Origin: Acidobacteriaceae bacterium
GTDB taxonomy: Bacteria; Acidobacteriota; Terriglobia; Terriglobales; Acidobacteriaceae
Direction of reading: 5' to 3'
DNA length: 64,000 nucleotides
Assembly: GCA_003151335.1 (NCBI GenBank)
Contig: PLXE01000047.1
Coordinates: forward strand, 1-64,000
Translations under genes and position numbers: made by a program
Part shown: positions 51,753 to 63,151 of the stretch, in pieces
How positions within the stretch are numbered: the stretch's first letter is position 1
Layout of the letters: every line of letters begins with the position of its first letter
The notes under the pieces: model-generated
What the model was told of the DNA's origin: nothing
The model's input: only the letters and a program-made list of their open reading frames with translations
The model's database searches: none

Positions 51753-52616
51753 TTATGGCAGTACCGACGCCACGTTAGCGGCCGGGGGCGGGTTCTGGTC
51801 TGCTGTGCCGTTCGGCTGCAAGTCAGAATTTCTTTTCTGTGCGGGATGCTGTACTGCAGGGACCTTGAACTCCATGCCGCGATCGTCATTGGCCTTGACG
51901 GTGGCGGGAACGTCGAGGTCGGCGAGAGAAATTTTCTGGGTGTGATCATCCAGGACGTAAACCGTTTGACCCATGATGGCGTAATTGCCGATTTCTTGCT
52001 GATGCCCATCGCGAAAAACCAGGACGGTTGGCTCGCGCGGCTGCGCATCCCGTGCTGTGGAGGGTTGCTCGTGTGCCGTCGGCGGAGGTGGCGCTACCTC
52101 CGCTCGCGTGTCATCGGCCGGCGGACGGTATGACTGCACTGGCGCCTGCTCCACAATGATGTGCAGCGTAGACTCGTTAGCACCCATTGGCAGGCCAGAG
52201 TACACATTGCGTGAGCCAGAATACATATCGGGCGGACCAGAGTACATATCGGGCGGGCCAGAATACATATCAGCCCCGCCTACGTAGTCATAGCCGTAGC
52301 CATAATCGCCGAGCGGAATGTAGTAGTAAGGGGTGGCGTAGCCATAGCCTCCCCTGTGATACCGGCCACCGTGATTGAAGCCTGCTCCGTTGTGAAAGCG
52401 GTTTCCAAAACTAGTGTTTGGGATCGACGAAACGCTAGGAAGTGGGTACCCGCCCATCGAGCTTACCGAGGGCAGCGGGTAACCACCACGTGTCTGTCCG
52501 AATCGTGTCTGTCCGAATGAGGACGCGGCAAGCAACAGGCACGACCCCAATATGAGCGCTAGAGACTTAAACGACTTGCAGCCCTTCGGACAACCGACTT
52601 GGCCTGCGTCCCTCAT
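51753..52616 (-). CDS. exported low-complexity protein with short tandem repeats
   Basis: This 287-aa protein has a signal peptide (about residues 15-36, ending SSFGQ). The mature N-terminus is Gly/Tyr-rich with two GGYPLPSVSS units (about 44-64) and three DMYSGPP-like units (about 116-135). The C-terminal half is a small globular part with REPTVLVFRDGHQQEIGNYA, resembling a short beta domain, and a Pro-rich tail. No family is recognised, and it is probably an envelope or surface protein. Confidence 0.75.
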   Translation of the reverse strand: MRDAGQVGCPKGCKSFKSLALILGSCLLLAASSFGQTRFGQTRGGYPLPSVSSMGGYPLPSVSSIPNTSFGNRFHNGAGFNHGGRYHRGGYGYATPYYYIPLGDYGYGYDYVGGADMYSGPPDMYSGPPDMYSGSRNVYSGLPMGANESTLHIIVEQAPVQSYRPPADDTRAEVAPPPPTAHEQPSTARDAQPREPTVLVFRDGHQQEIGNYAIMGQTVYVLDDHTQKISLADLDVPATVKANDDRGMEFKVPAVQHPAQKRNSDLQPNGTADQNPPPAANVASVLP

Positions 52617-52662
52617 TTACCCCTCAGTCTAAACCAACCCATTAGATGCTGGGAAGTTTCTA

Positions 52663-53811
52663 TCAGCTTCGAGATGTTAAATGCATCAGGCTGTAAACGT
52701 CGATCATGGCGTTGGCGATCAGCACGCCAACGATTACCGCATTGGCCAGCACTGCGTAGCGGCTTTGCAGCAAGTCCGCCGACACTCCGGCCATAAACAA
52801 AATCAGGAACGGCAGGGCGACGAACAGGAAGGTGAAGCCCGCAAAGTGTGGTCGCAAGGCCAGCGCTACCAGCGGGGCGCCTGTAAGCAACGGCGCTGCC
52901 GTGCCAAAGAACCGCGACCGCTTCCAAACGACGAACGTGACCAGCGTGACCAGCAGCAACAGGACCAGGCCAACCCCGTTTTGCAGGAAAAAACTCCCCA
53001 GCAGCGGAGCGATCGCGCTCCATGAGAAGGTCCGCGAGGAAATTTCCAGCCAGTCGGCGTTGACCAGGGCCTGACCGAAAACCAGTGGGCGGAAGCTGTA
53101 GAGGGCCCACAACAGGACCAGCCCAATGGCACATGCGGCGGCAAAGATCGCCAGGGCCGCGCCGCGCCGCACGTGGCCGACCCAGAGCATGAAGCCGAGC
53201 GCGGGGACCAGCAAAATCCAAAGTGAGAACTCAGCGCCGACGCAGATGGCCATGGACAGCCCCATCAGAAGAATCCGCCGCCAATTCCATAGCACGACTT
53301 CACGCGGCGCATACAGAGTGTGGGCCACCGCGATGGATGTAAAAATGAGACCGAAGGCCCCCCACGCTCCGATAATGACGGACCCCGCCTGGCTCGCCCA
53401 TCCCACCATCAGCGGCGAAAAGCAGTACAGCCCCAGCGCTACGTATCCGCCCATATTCCCGTAAAGACGGCGAGCAACATACCACAGCGAAGCCCCCAGC
53501 ATCAGTCCGGCAAATAAGAACGGCAGGCGTATCCAGAAGCGATAGTTGCCGAGCCACACGTAATGACTCTCGGCGCCGCTGATCCGCGCCGCAACTCCTG
53601 CCAGCAGCGGCGTCAATGGGGAGCGCTCGCTGGTGCCGGCATTGGACAGGCGTTCCAGATGAAGCAATCCGGCCGCCACGTAGTTGCCTTCCATGGCCGA
53701 TAACCGCACATGCGCGGAGAACCAAAGACACTGTGCGAGGAACATAAGCAGCAGGAACAACGCCATGATCTGCGGCATACCAACTCGCTGGCGGATAGCA
53801 GAAATGGACAT
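52663..53811 (-). CDS. polytopic membrane protein, GT39/PMT-like
   Basis: This 382-aa protein has about 10 hydrophobic helices. The first extracytoplasmic loop contains SAMEGNYVAAG, then WLGNYRFWIRLPFLFAGLM, resembling the acidic first loop and RLPF segment of GT-C/ArnT-like glycosyltransferases. The acidic DE pair of typical members is reduced to a single Glu. Function is uncertain, with lipid-linked sugar transfer only a suggestion. Two possible starts exist (53829 and 53811), and the ribosome-binding site is weak. Confidence 0.65.
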   Translation of the reverse strand: MSISAIRQRVGMPQIMALFLLLMFLAQCLWFSAHVRLSAMEGNYVAAGLLHLERLSNAGTSERSPLTPLLAGVAARISGAESHYVWLGNYRFWIRLPFLFAGLMLGASLWYVARRLYGNMGGYVALGLYCFSPLMVGWASQAGSVIIGAWGAFGLIFTSIAVAHTLYAPREVVLWNWRRILLMGLSMAICVGAEFSLWILLVPALGFMLWVGHVRRGAALAIFAAACAIGLVLLWALYSFRPLVFGQALVNADWLEISSRTFSWSAIAPLLGSFFLQNGVGLVLLLLVTLVTFVVWKRSRFFGTAAPLLTGAPLVALALRPHFAGFTFLFVALPFLILFMAGVSADLLQSRYAVLANAVIVGVLIANAMIDVYSLMHLTSRS

Positions 53812-54023
53812 GAGCTTTTGTTGTAACACGCCCGTGCTGCTGGTGGCGAAGAGTGGTTGGCGATGGGAAGAACGGCGGCCAATCGCGCAGAGGTTGACGA
53901 GCTAGAAAACTAAGAGCTGGGGGTACGGTGCGTCTCGCGCTGCGGACAGCGACGCGTGCGTTGCAGACGTTGTGACGACACTTGCGCCGCCACCGCGATG
54001 CAACGCGACTGCCGGCTGCGCGC

Positions 54024-54440
54024 TTATCGCGGCAGCAGGTCGGTCAGCGCGCCCTCAATTTGATCCACTTCTTCGCGTATCACCCGGATTGCCTGGTGAT
54101 TGGCGGGATGCGGTACCGGCGTGATGGCTTCCACCGCGTGACGAATCTTGTGGTTCCGGTCCCAGATCAGATTGATCCTCGCGGACGTTTCCATCCGGTG
54201 CTGATAGATCTTTCTGACCAGCTTCGTAATCATCCAGGCGAACGTTAGCCCGAACAACATTTCGATGGGAAGGCGGTCCGTTGCTCCATCGAAATCGAAG
54301 AAGGCGAGCCGATAGACGGCTTCGCCGGCGCCGAGAGAAGCGAATATCACTCCCATCCCAATCAAGCCCAGGGTCAGGCGGTCAAGGGGTCGAAGCTCCA
54401 AAGACGGTTGATTAGTGCCCCGGTTTTGCGCGAATGCCAT
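54024..54440 (-). CDS. hypothetical two-helix membrane protein
   Basis: This 138-aa protein belongs to no recognised family. It has a polar N-terminus, two membrane helices (about 22-42 and 60-76) and a C-terminal cytoplasmic helical region of about 60 residues containing RMETSARINLIWDRNHKIR. GGGGG lies just before the ATG at 54440. It sits between gyrB and the GT39-like gene and has no partner that reveals a role. Confidence 0.65.
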   Translation of the reverse strand: MAFAQNRGTNQPSLELRPLDRLTLGLIGMGVIFASLGAGEAVYRLAFFDFDGATDRLPIEMLFGLTFAWMITKLVRKIYQHRMETSARINLIWDRNHKIRHAVEAITPVPHPANHQAIRVIREEVDQIEGALTDLLPR

Positions 54441-54614
54441 GGTGCCCCCAAAGAACAAATGGTGGTGCGAAGCTCTATTGTGCTACAAACGCGGGGTTTG
54501 TGGACTATGTATTTGCGGCAAAAGTTGAGGGTTGTGGGTGATTCACCGGATCACCCCAGGAAATGGGACCCCAGAGAAGGCCGGACAGAAGGCCCGACCT
54601 CCCTGATAGCGCAC

Positions 54615-57317
<2,703 letters not shown>

Positions 57318-57411
57318 TCACACCGGACTCCGCAAAGGGTCCATTCACCTTCTCTGGCAACCCTTATCTACTATAAAAGTCAACAACTTAAGGGTTCGAC
57401 AGCACGGATTG

Positions 57412-57417
57412 ATTATA
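57412..57417 (-). promoter_or_regulatory. -10 element candidate for gyrB
   Basis: TATAAT occurs on the minus strand in an AT-rich context about 140 bp upstream of the gyrB ATG. The -35 region is weak (TCGTGG at 17 bp). The implied leader is about 130 nt. Confidence 0.4.
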
Positions 57418-57629
57418 GCACAGAATCCCTCCGTCCACGATCACTTTAATTGGCCGTAACTTGCTGGTTTTCAATAGCTTGCGAAGGCACAAAAAGAGAC
57501 TTTGGGGCCATGCCGCGCAACCCGGATTTGTAGGATTGGACTACCCGGTATTCGACACGGATCGGATTCTGTTCGACGTCTTCCCAGAGTTGGAATCAGT
57601 CGGACCACCGCGATGGTTTTCCGCTCGCC

Positions 57630-57658
57630 AAAAAATTTGGGGCGGACCGTTCCGCCCC
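57630..57658 (-). terminator. intrinsic terminator of gltA
   Basis: On the minus strand GGGGCGGA-ACGG-TCCGCCCC forms a perfect 8-bp stem, followed by AAATTTTTT. It lies 28 bp past the gltA stop codon. Confidence 0.9.
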
Positions 57659-57686
57659 AGGTCTTGCGAATCTACATCTCCAACTT

Positions 57687-58997
57687 CTAGCCCACTTTCA
57701 CCGCTGTCTTCTCTTCTTGCGTGGTCTGCAGTTTGCGATGCATTATTCCGGTGTAGAGCTGCCGCGGACGCGAGATCTTCTGCTCCGGGTCCTGGATCAT
57801 TTCGTTCCACTGCGCCAGCCAGCCAGCGGCCCGCGGAATGGCGAACAGCACGGTAAACATCTCCGGCTGGAAGCCCATGGCCTGGTAAATGATCCCCGAG
57901 TAGAAGTCGACGTTGGGATAAAGCTTGCGGGTGACGAAGTAATCGTCTGCCAGCGCGATGTGTTCGAGCTCCAGGGCAATGTCGAGCCTGGTGTTGCGTC
58001 CGGTCACCTCGAATACTTCGTCAGCGACGGCCTTAATGATGCGCGCGCGAGGATCGTAGTTCTTGTAAACCCGATGCCCGAAGCCCATCAGCTTAAGTTC
58101 GCCCGCTTTCACGCGCTTGATGTAAGCCGGAATGTTTTTCACCGAGCCGATCTCGTCCAGCATGGTCAGCACCGCTTCGTTGGCGCCGCCGTGCAGAGGG
58201 CCGGAGAGCGCCGACGCGGCTCCCGCCATCGACAGATAGGGGTCGGCCTGCGAGCTGCCCACCACCCGCATGGTAGCCGTGCTGCAGTTCTGCTCATGGT
58301 CGGCGTGCAGGATGAACAGCACATCCAGCGCGCGCGCGATCACCGGGCTGGCCACGTACTTCGGCTCGGTCATCTTCCACAGCATGTTCATGAAATTCTC
58401 GGGGTAGCTGAGATCGTTGTCGGGATAAACGTACGGTTGGCCCCGCCGGTGGCGATAGGAATACGCCGCCAGGGTCGCCATTTTGGCGATCAGCCGCACA
58501 ATCTGTTTGTGCCGGTTCTCCGGATCGTGGACGTTCTTGGCCTCCGGATACACGGTCGATAAGGCCGCCAGGGTGCTCACCAGGATCCCCATCGGATGGG
58601 CATCATAGCGGAAGCCATCGATGAAATGCTTGGTGGTCTCGTGCAGCATGGTGTGATGGGTGATTTCCCGGGTCCAGTCCTTGTCCTGCTGGGGCGTCGG
58701 CAACTCGCCGTTCAGCAGCAGGTACGCCACTTGCAGATAAGTGCAATGCTCGGCGAGGGTCTCGATATCGTATCCGCGGTAGCGGAGAATACCTTTGTCG
58801 CCGTCAATGAAAGTGATACTGCTCTTGCATGAAGCGGTGTTCATGAATGCGGGATCATAGGTCATGAGACCGAATTCCTCGGGACTGGTCTTGATCTTCC
58901 GCAGATCCATGGCGCGGATGGTGCTGTACTCGTCGATCGGCGCTTCATAAGTTTTATCGGTGCGTTGGTCCGTCAGGGTCAATACGTTCTTCGGCAT
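57687..58997 (-). CDS. gltA: citrate synthase
   Basis: This 436-aa type II citrate synthase starts the TCA cycle. Catalytic regions are LHADHEQNCSTATMR and GPLHGGANEAVL (His), MGFGHRVYKNYDPRA (His) and the C-terminal SGIIYQAMGF-type segment with the Asp-containing VDFYSGI. An N-terminal beta-domain (residues 1-50) is present, as in hexameric Gram-negative enzymes. AGGAGG lies upstream of the ATG and a perfect terminator lies downstream, so it is monocistronic. Confidence 0.95.
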   Translation of the reverse strand: MPKNVLTLTDQRTDKTYEAPIDEYSTIRAMDLRKIKTSPEEFGLMTYDPAFMNTASCKSSITFIDGDKGILRYRGYDIETLAEHCTYLQVAYLLLNGELPTPQQDKDWTREITHHTMLHETTKHFIDGFRYDAHPMGILVSTLAALSTVYPEAKNVHDPENRHKQIVRLIAKMATLAAYSYRHRRGQPYVYPDNDLSYPENFMNMLWKMTEPKYVASPVIARALDVLFILHADHEQNCSTATMRVVGSSQADPYLSMAGAASALSGPLHGGANEAVLTMLDEIGSVKNIPAYIKRVKAGELKLMGFGHRVYKNYDPRARIIKAVADEVFEVTGRNTRLDIALELEHIALADDYFVTRKLYPNVDFYSGIIYQAMGFQPEMFTVLFAIPRAAGWLAQWNEMIQDPEQKISRPRQLYTGIMHRKLQTTQEEKTAVKVG

Positions 58998-59174
58998 GAC
59001 CTGTTACCTCCTGTTAAATAAGCGGATGAGATTTATAGAGCGGTACTGCGAACGAGTGTTCGTCCGTAGCCATTTTAGCGCTGGGCTACCCGCGAAACTA
59101 CGATAAACACGCGCAATTGAGACGGAAATCACATAGGTCTGTGATTTTCAACGGCCCTGCCGGAGAAGCGAAGG

Positions 59175-59519
59175 CTACTTCTTGTCGAGCGTTTTGTCTC
59201 TCCCCGAGCCGGACGCGTCTTTGCGGGAACTGGACGCATCTTTGGCGGAGGCCGTCTCGCCGTGGGGGCTCTCGACCTTGCTTTCCGAGGTGGAGGACGA
59301 GGCGGAACCATTGCGCTTCGAAGAGCCGGCGCTGGGCGACTTCTTGGCGTAGTCGCTCACATACCACCCGGAACCCTTGAACTGGATGGCCGGGGCCGAG
59401 AGCAGTTGCTCCAGTTCACCTCCGCAATGAGGGCACACGGTCAAGGGCGAATCGGAAAACTTCTGGATCCGCTCCATCAGGCTATGGCACTTTTTGCACT
59501 GGTATTCGTAGAGAGGCAA
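59175..59519 (-). CDS. FmdB-family zinc-ribbon protein
   Basis: This 114-aa protein has an N-terminal FmdB zinc ribbon: MPLYEYQCKKCHSLMERIQ with Cys8/Cys11, and CPHCGGELEQLLSAPAIQF with Cys29/Cys32. The fixed GSGWYVSDYAKK segment of the family follows. Residues about 65-114 form a Ser/Lys/Asp-rich disordered tail of unusual length. The role of this regulator-like family is not established. Confidence 0.9.
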   Translation of the reverse strand: MPLYEYQCKKCHSLMERIQKFSDSPLTVCPHCGGELEQLLSAPAIQFKGSGWYVSDYAKKSPSAGSSKRNGSASSSTSESKVESPHGETASAKDASSSRKDASGSGRDKTLDKK

Positions 59520-59642
59520 TGCGGAGTCCCCAACGATCTCTGTCTCAGCTATTGATTCTATTTTTCGCCAAAGGGTGCGGTCAATTTTACCGTTTTGCAG
59601 CTTGCGCTTGCATCCTCCGGCCCTTCCCTTGAAACTAGCTGG

Positions 59643-60374
59643 GTGAAAGCAATCGCAATCATCCCGGCGCGACTGGCGTCCACTCGACTGCCGCGGAAGG
59701 TCCTCCGCGAGATCGGCGGCCGCCCGCTGCTCAGCTATGTCTATGCGGCCGCGCGAGCCTGCTCACAACTGCAAGATGTCATCGTGGCCACGGATTCAGA
59801 AGAGGTTGCCACCGTTTGCCGCCAGAATGGCTGGACGTGTCGCCTGACGTCGGCGCAGCATCGCAGCGGCACCGACCGCGTCCACGAAGTGGCACAGGCC
59901 ATTCAAGCTGACGTTTACGTGAACGTGCAAGGCGATGAGCCGCTGGCCCGGCCCGAGCATCTCGACGTCCTGCTCGGGCTGATGGAGAACAAAGGTGTCG
60001 AGGTAGGCACGCTCAAAACTCCGTGCTCAGCTGAGGATGTAACCAATCCCAATGCCGTGAAGGTGGTCACCGCGTTGGACGGCCGGGCCCTTTACTTTTC
60101 GCGGGCGGCCATTCCTTTCGATCGCGACCGCAACGGGAAGGTGCGCTACTACAAGCATCTCGGCTTCTATGCTTATCGCAAAGCCGCCCTCGACGCGTTC
60201 TGCGGGTGGCCCGAGTCGGAACTGGAGCGCAGCGAACGCCTAGAACAACTGCGCTTCCTCGATCATGGCATCGCAATCCACGTAGCGGAAACCCCGTTCG
60301 ACACGGTGGGCGTGGATACGGAAGAAGATTTGCGGCGAGTGGAACGGATTCTGCTCGAAAGGAAGCTCAGCTAA
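59643..60374 (+). CDS. kdsB: 3-deoxy-manno-octulosonate cytidylyltransferase (CMP-KDO synthetase)
   Basis: This 243-aa enzyme activates KDO for LPS core assembly. It shows KAIAIIPARLASTRLPRK at the N-terminus, VIVATDSEEV, VNVQGDEPLARPEHL, NPNAVKVV, RAAIPFDRD and the terminal TVGVDTEEDLRRVE. The GTG at 59643 gives the usual N-terminus, and an upstream ATG would add a 16-residue non-conserved extension. Its presence supports a Gram-negative envelope. It ends overlapping the convergent M48 gene by 8 bp. Confidence 0.94.
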   Translation: MKAIAIIPARLASTRLPRKVLREIGGRPLLSYVYAAARACSQLQDVIVATDSEEVATVCRQNGWTCRLTSAQHRSGTDRVHEVAQAIQADVYVNVQGDEPLARPEHLDVLLGLMENKGVEVGTLKTPCSAEDVTNPNAVKVVTALDGRALYFSRAAIPFDRDRNGKVRYYKHLGFYAYRKAALDAFCGWPESELERSERLEQLRFLDHGIAIHVAETPFDTVGVDTEEDLRRVERILLERKLS

Positions 60375-61539
60375 GCGGTTGGGTTTCAGTTTGCGGTTGT
60401 TTGTTCGCCCACGACTCGGCTGCGGCGATTCGCTTTCCAATCGACGGATGCGAGTGAAAAATGCATTCGATGAATTTCGAGGGCTCGCGCTCCGCCAGGT
60501 TCTGATTTGCCAGCTTCTGCATAGAGGTGATGAAGGGCGCGATGGCGGGAATACTCTCCCATGCGTAACGGTCCGCTTCCCGTTCATGACGGCGCGAGAT
60601 CGCATTCAAGGCCGGCATCAGCAGAAATCCCAGGAGTGTCGCGACCAGCACGATGAGCGGCAAGTTGGCAAAATCGTAGAGCCGGGGGCCGAGCGCCGCG
60701 AACCAGTCCTTCGCGATGACGAAGCGCAGCACCTGATTGATGAGCCAGAATCCGACAAACGTGATCGCCACCTGCGTCAAAATGCCTTTCAGAATGTGCC
60801 GGTGCACGTGGTGCCCGAGTTCGTGCGCCAGGACCGCTTCGATCTCGTCGTCGCTGTAATGCTGGAGCAGGGTGTCGGACAGAATGATGCGGCGCGTCGA
60901 GCCAAGTCCAGTGAGCGCAGCATTCGCTTTCTTCGACTTCTCCGACAGCTTCCATTCGTACACGCCACGCACGCGGGTGCCGGCGCGCTCGCCGAGTTTG
61001 GTCAAACGCTCGCGGAGGGCATCGTTGTCCAGCGGCTGGAACTTATAGAAGATGGGCATCAGCACCACCGGCGCAAGCTGCGCCAACAGCAGGAACAACC
61101 CGACAAAGACCGCCCACGCAATGATCCACCAGCGCTGCGGCGCAATCCTGATAATCGCGTACACGATTTCCACCATGCTGGCGCCCAGAAGCAGTCCGAC
61201 CAGCCATCCCTTGCATTCGTCCCAAAGCCAGCCCCGCAGCTTTTGATTGGAAAGATGGTATTGGTGCTCAAGCCGGAAGCCGATGAAGTCGAAGGGCGCA
61301 CTGATAACTTTGGCGATGATGGAGAACATCAGCACATACAGGAAGACCGCAAGAAAGTAATACTGGTGCGCGCCCAGGTAGGACCAGTCGCGGAGTTTGC
61401 CGGTCCATCCCGTGACCAGCAACACCACCAGCAAGGCGAAACCGATGACCGCGTCCGTCAGGCTTAGCCAGCGCTGAATGCGGTTATAGCGGCGTACCTC
61501 CGGCGAGTCGGCCGGTCGCGGAATTGAAGTGGTTGCCAT
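60367..61539 (-). CDS. M48-family (Ste24-like) membrane metalloprotease
   Basis: This 390-aa protein has four N-terminal membrane helices, then a zinc-protease core with His239-Glu240-Leu-Gly-His243 (AHELGHHVHRH) and a third ligand in HEREADRYAWE. Two more helices lie between them. The layout is that of eukaryotic-type Ste24/CAAX protease rather than HtpX. The substrate is unknown, with envelope quality control likely. The start ATG at 61539 has no clear ribosome-binding site. It converges with kdsB. Confidence 0.92.
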   Translation of the reverse strand: MATTSIPRPADSPEVRRYNRIQRWLSLTDAVIGFALLVVLLVTGWTGKLRDWSYLGAHQYYFLAVFLYVLMFSIIAKVISAPFDFIGFRLEHQYHLSNQKLRGWLWDECKGWLVGLLLGASMVEIVYAIIRIAPQRWWIIAWAVFVGLFLLLAQLAPVVLMPIFYKFQPLDNDALRERLTKLGERAGTRVRGVYEWKLSEKSKKANAALTGLGSTRRIILSDTLLQHYSDDEIEAVLAHELGHHVHRHILKGILTQVAITFVGFWLINQVLRFVIAKDWFAALGPRLYDFANLPLIVLVATLLGFLLMPALNAISRRHEREADRYAWESIPAIAPFITSMQKLANQNLAEREPSKFIECIFHSHPSIGKRIAAAESWANKQPQTETQPLS

Positions 61540-61658
61540 TCAGTCGGAGTTGGTTAAGAGAGCCGAATGCGCGCGCTTGTTCTCTCGATGCTTCATTCCA
61601 GTATGCCAGAAATGGAGCGGGAAACGCACTACAGCCGGAAGGTTGTGTTCGGCCCGCG

Positions 61659-63113
61659 CTACTTCTTACCTGCCTCTGACAAGACGGGCGTGGCGGCTTG
61701 AGCACCGGCCCCAACGAAGCTTTCGGTTTCCTTCAGGATCTGCGAGACCAACTCCGGCGAAGCAGCTTCACAATAGATGCGCAGCAACGGCTCGGTTCCT
61801 GACGCGCGCACCAGCACCCAGGCTTCGGCGCCGTTGCCGTAAGTCGGAGCGTCGAGGAAAAATTTCACCCCGTCGAGGGTTTCCACTTTCTGCACATTGA
61901 AACTTCCGATCATCGCCGGCTTCGCACTGGCGCGGCGCATCGCCTCATCTTTCACCTCGCTGCTGAGGTGCAGGTCGAGGCGCCCATAGTGATGCTCTCC
62001 GTATTCCTTTTGCAGGTCGCGCACCAGTTGGCCAAGCGCCTTGCCCTCTTCCGCCATGATGTTGGCCAGCAGCAGGGAATTCAGAAGGCCATCACGCTCC
62101 GGCAGGTGCTGGGTTATGCCGATTCCGCCCGATTCTTCCCCGCCGATGAGGATGTCGCGCTCCAGCATGAGATCGCAAATGTACTTGAAGCCGATACCGC
62201 ACTCGTTCACCTTGCGGCCATACCTCGCGGCAATGCGGTCGATCATGCGCGTGGTGTTGAATGCCCGAACGATCTCGCCGGGCCATTTCTTGCGCTTCAG
62301 CAGCCACTCCAGAATCAGGCAGAAACATTTGTGCGCATCCACGAAGCTGCCATCGTCGGCGACCGCACCCAATCTATCGGCGTCGCCGTCAGTGGCCAGG
62401 CCCGCTTGGCAGTGTTCGCGCACAACCGTTTCCTGCAGCATGGCAATGTGCGGCGGTATGGGCTCGGGATTGATTCCCGGGAACAGCGGATTGAGCTCCC
62501 CGCGAATCTCCAGGTGATCGGTCCCACTCTCGGCAAAGATTCCCTTCAAAATCCCGCGCCCCGCACCGTACATCACGTCAATCACAAATTTAAAACCGGC
62601 CTTGTGGATCAACTTCAAATCGACAAAATTCTTGATCGCGGAAATGTAGGGGGCCTTGAAGTCTGCGAGAGTCACGCTGCCACCGCTGCGCTCCAGACGG
62701 GGAGAATCAAGTTCCTCCTCAATTGACTTCATGATGGCCGGCGTTCCCGATCCGCCATAGCCCGCCTTGTACTTCACCCCATTCCAGTTAAACGGATTGT
62801 GGCTGGAGGTAATCATCACGCCACCCGCCGCACCCAGATTCTTGACCGCGTACGATAGCGCCGGAGTGGGCGTGTAATCGTCTGAGAGGCGCACCGCGAT
62901 GCCAGAGCCGGCCAGAACTTCGGAGACGACCTCAGCCGCGCGCTGGGATGCAAAGCGGGTGTCATAGCCGACGACCAGCCCCTTGCTGGCGTCCTCGTTC
63001 TTGTGGACGTAAGTCGCGATCGCATTGCCGACCCGGCGAACGTTCTCGAAAGTAAAGTCATCGGCAATGATGCCGCGCCATCCATCCGTGCCGAATTTGA
63101 TCTGTGCCGCCAT
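61659..63113 (-). CDS. phosphoglucomutase/phosphomannomutase family enzyme
   Basis: This 484-aa alpha-D-phosphohexomutase has the phosphorylated Ser104 in TSSHNPFNWNG, the Mg loop TDGDADR (241-247), a sugar-binding GGEESGG and a phosphate loop RASGTEPLLR. The order and lengths fit the four-domain family. Substrate preference (glucose, mannose or both) cannot be read with certainty. The next gene upstream is a mannose-1-phosphate guanylyltransferase, which favours phosphomannomutase activity feeding GDP-mannose. Confidence 0.92.
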   Translation of the reverse strand: MAAQIKFGTDGWRGIIADDFTFENVRRVGNAIATYVHKNEDASKGLVVGYDTRFASQRAAEVVSEVLAGSGIAVRLSDDYTPTPALSYAVKNLGAAGGVMITSSHNPFNWNGVKYKAGYGGSGTPAIMKSIEEELDSPRLERSGGSVTLADFKAPYISAIKNFVDLKLIHKAGFKFVIDVMYGAGRGILKGIFAESGTDHLEIRGELNPLFPGINPEPIPPHIAMLQETVVREHCQAGLATDGDADRLGAVADDGSFVDAHKCFCLILEWLLKRKKWPGEIVRAFNTTRMIDRIAARYGRKVNECGIGFKYICDLMLERDILIGGEESGGIGITQHLPERDGLLNSLLLANIMAEEGKALGQLVRDLQKEYGEHHYGRLDLHLSSEVKDEAMRRASAKPAMIGSFNVQKVETLDGVKFFLDAPTYGNGAEAWVLVRASGTEPLLRIYCEAASPELVSQILKETESFVGAGAQAATPVLSEAGKK

Positions 63114-63151
63114 CAGTATTTGCCTTTAACTGTGAGGAGCCGCTAGGAGCT

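Noticed and set aside
54541-54612. GC-rich inverted segments after gyrB as a terminator
   Set aside because: The pairing is imperfect and no U-tract follows on either strand.
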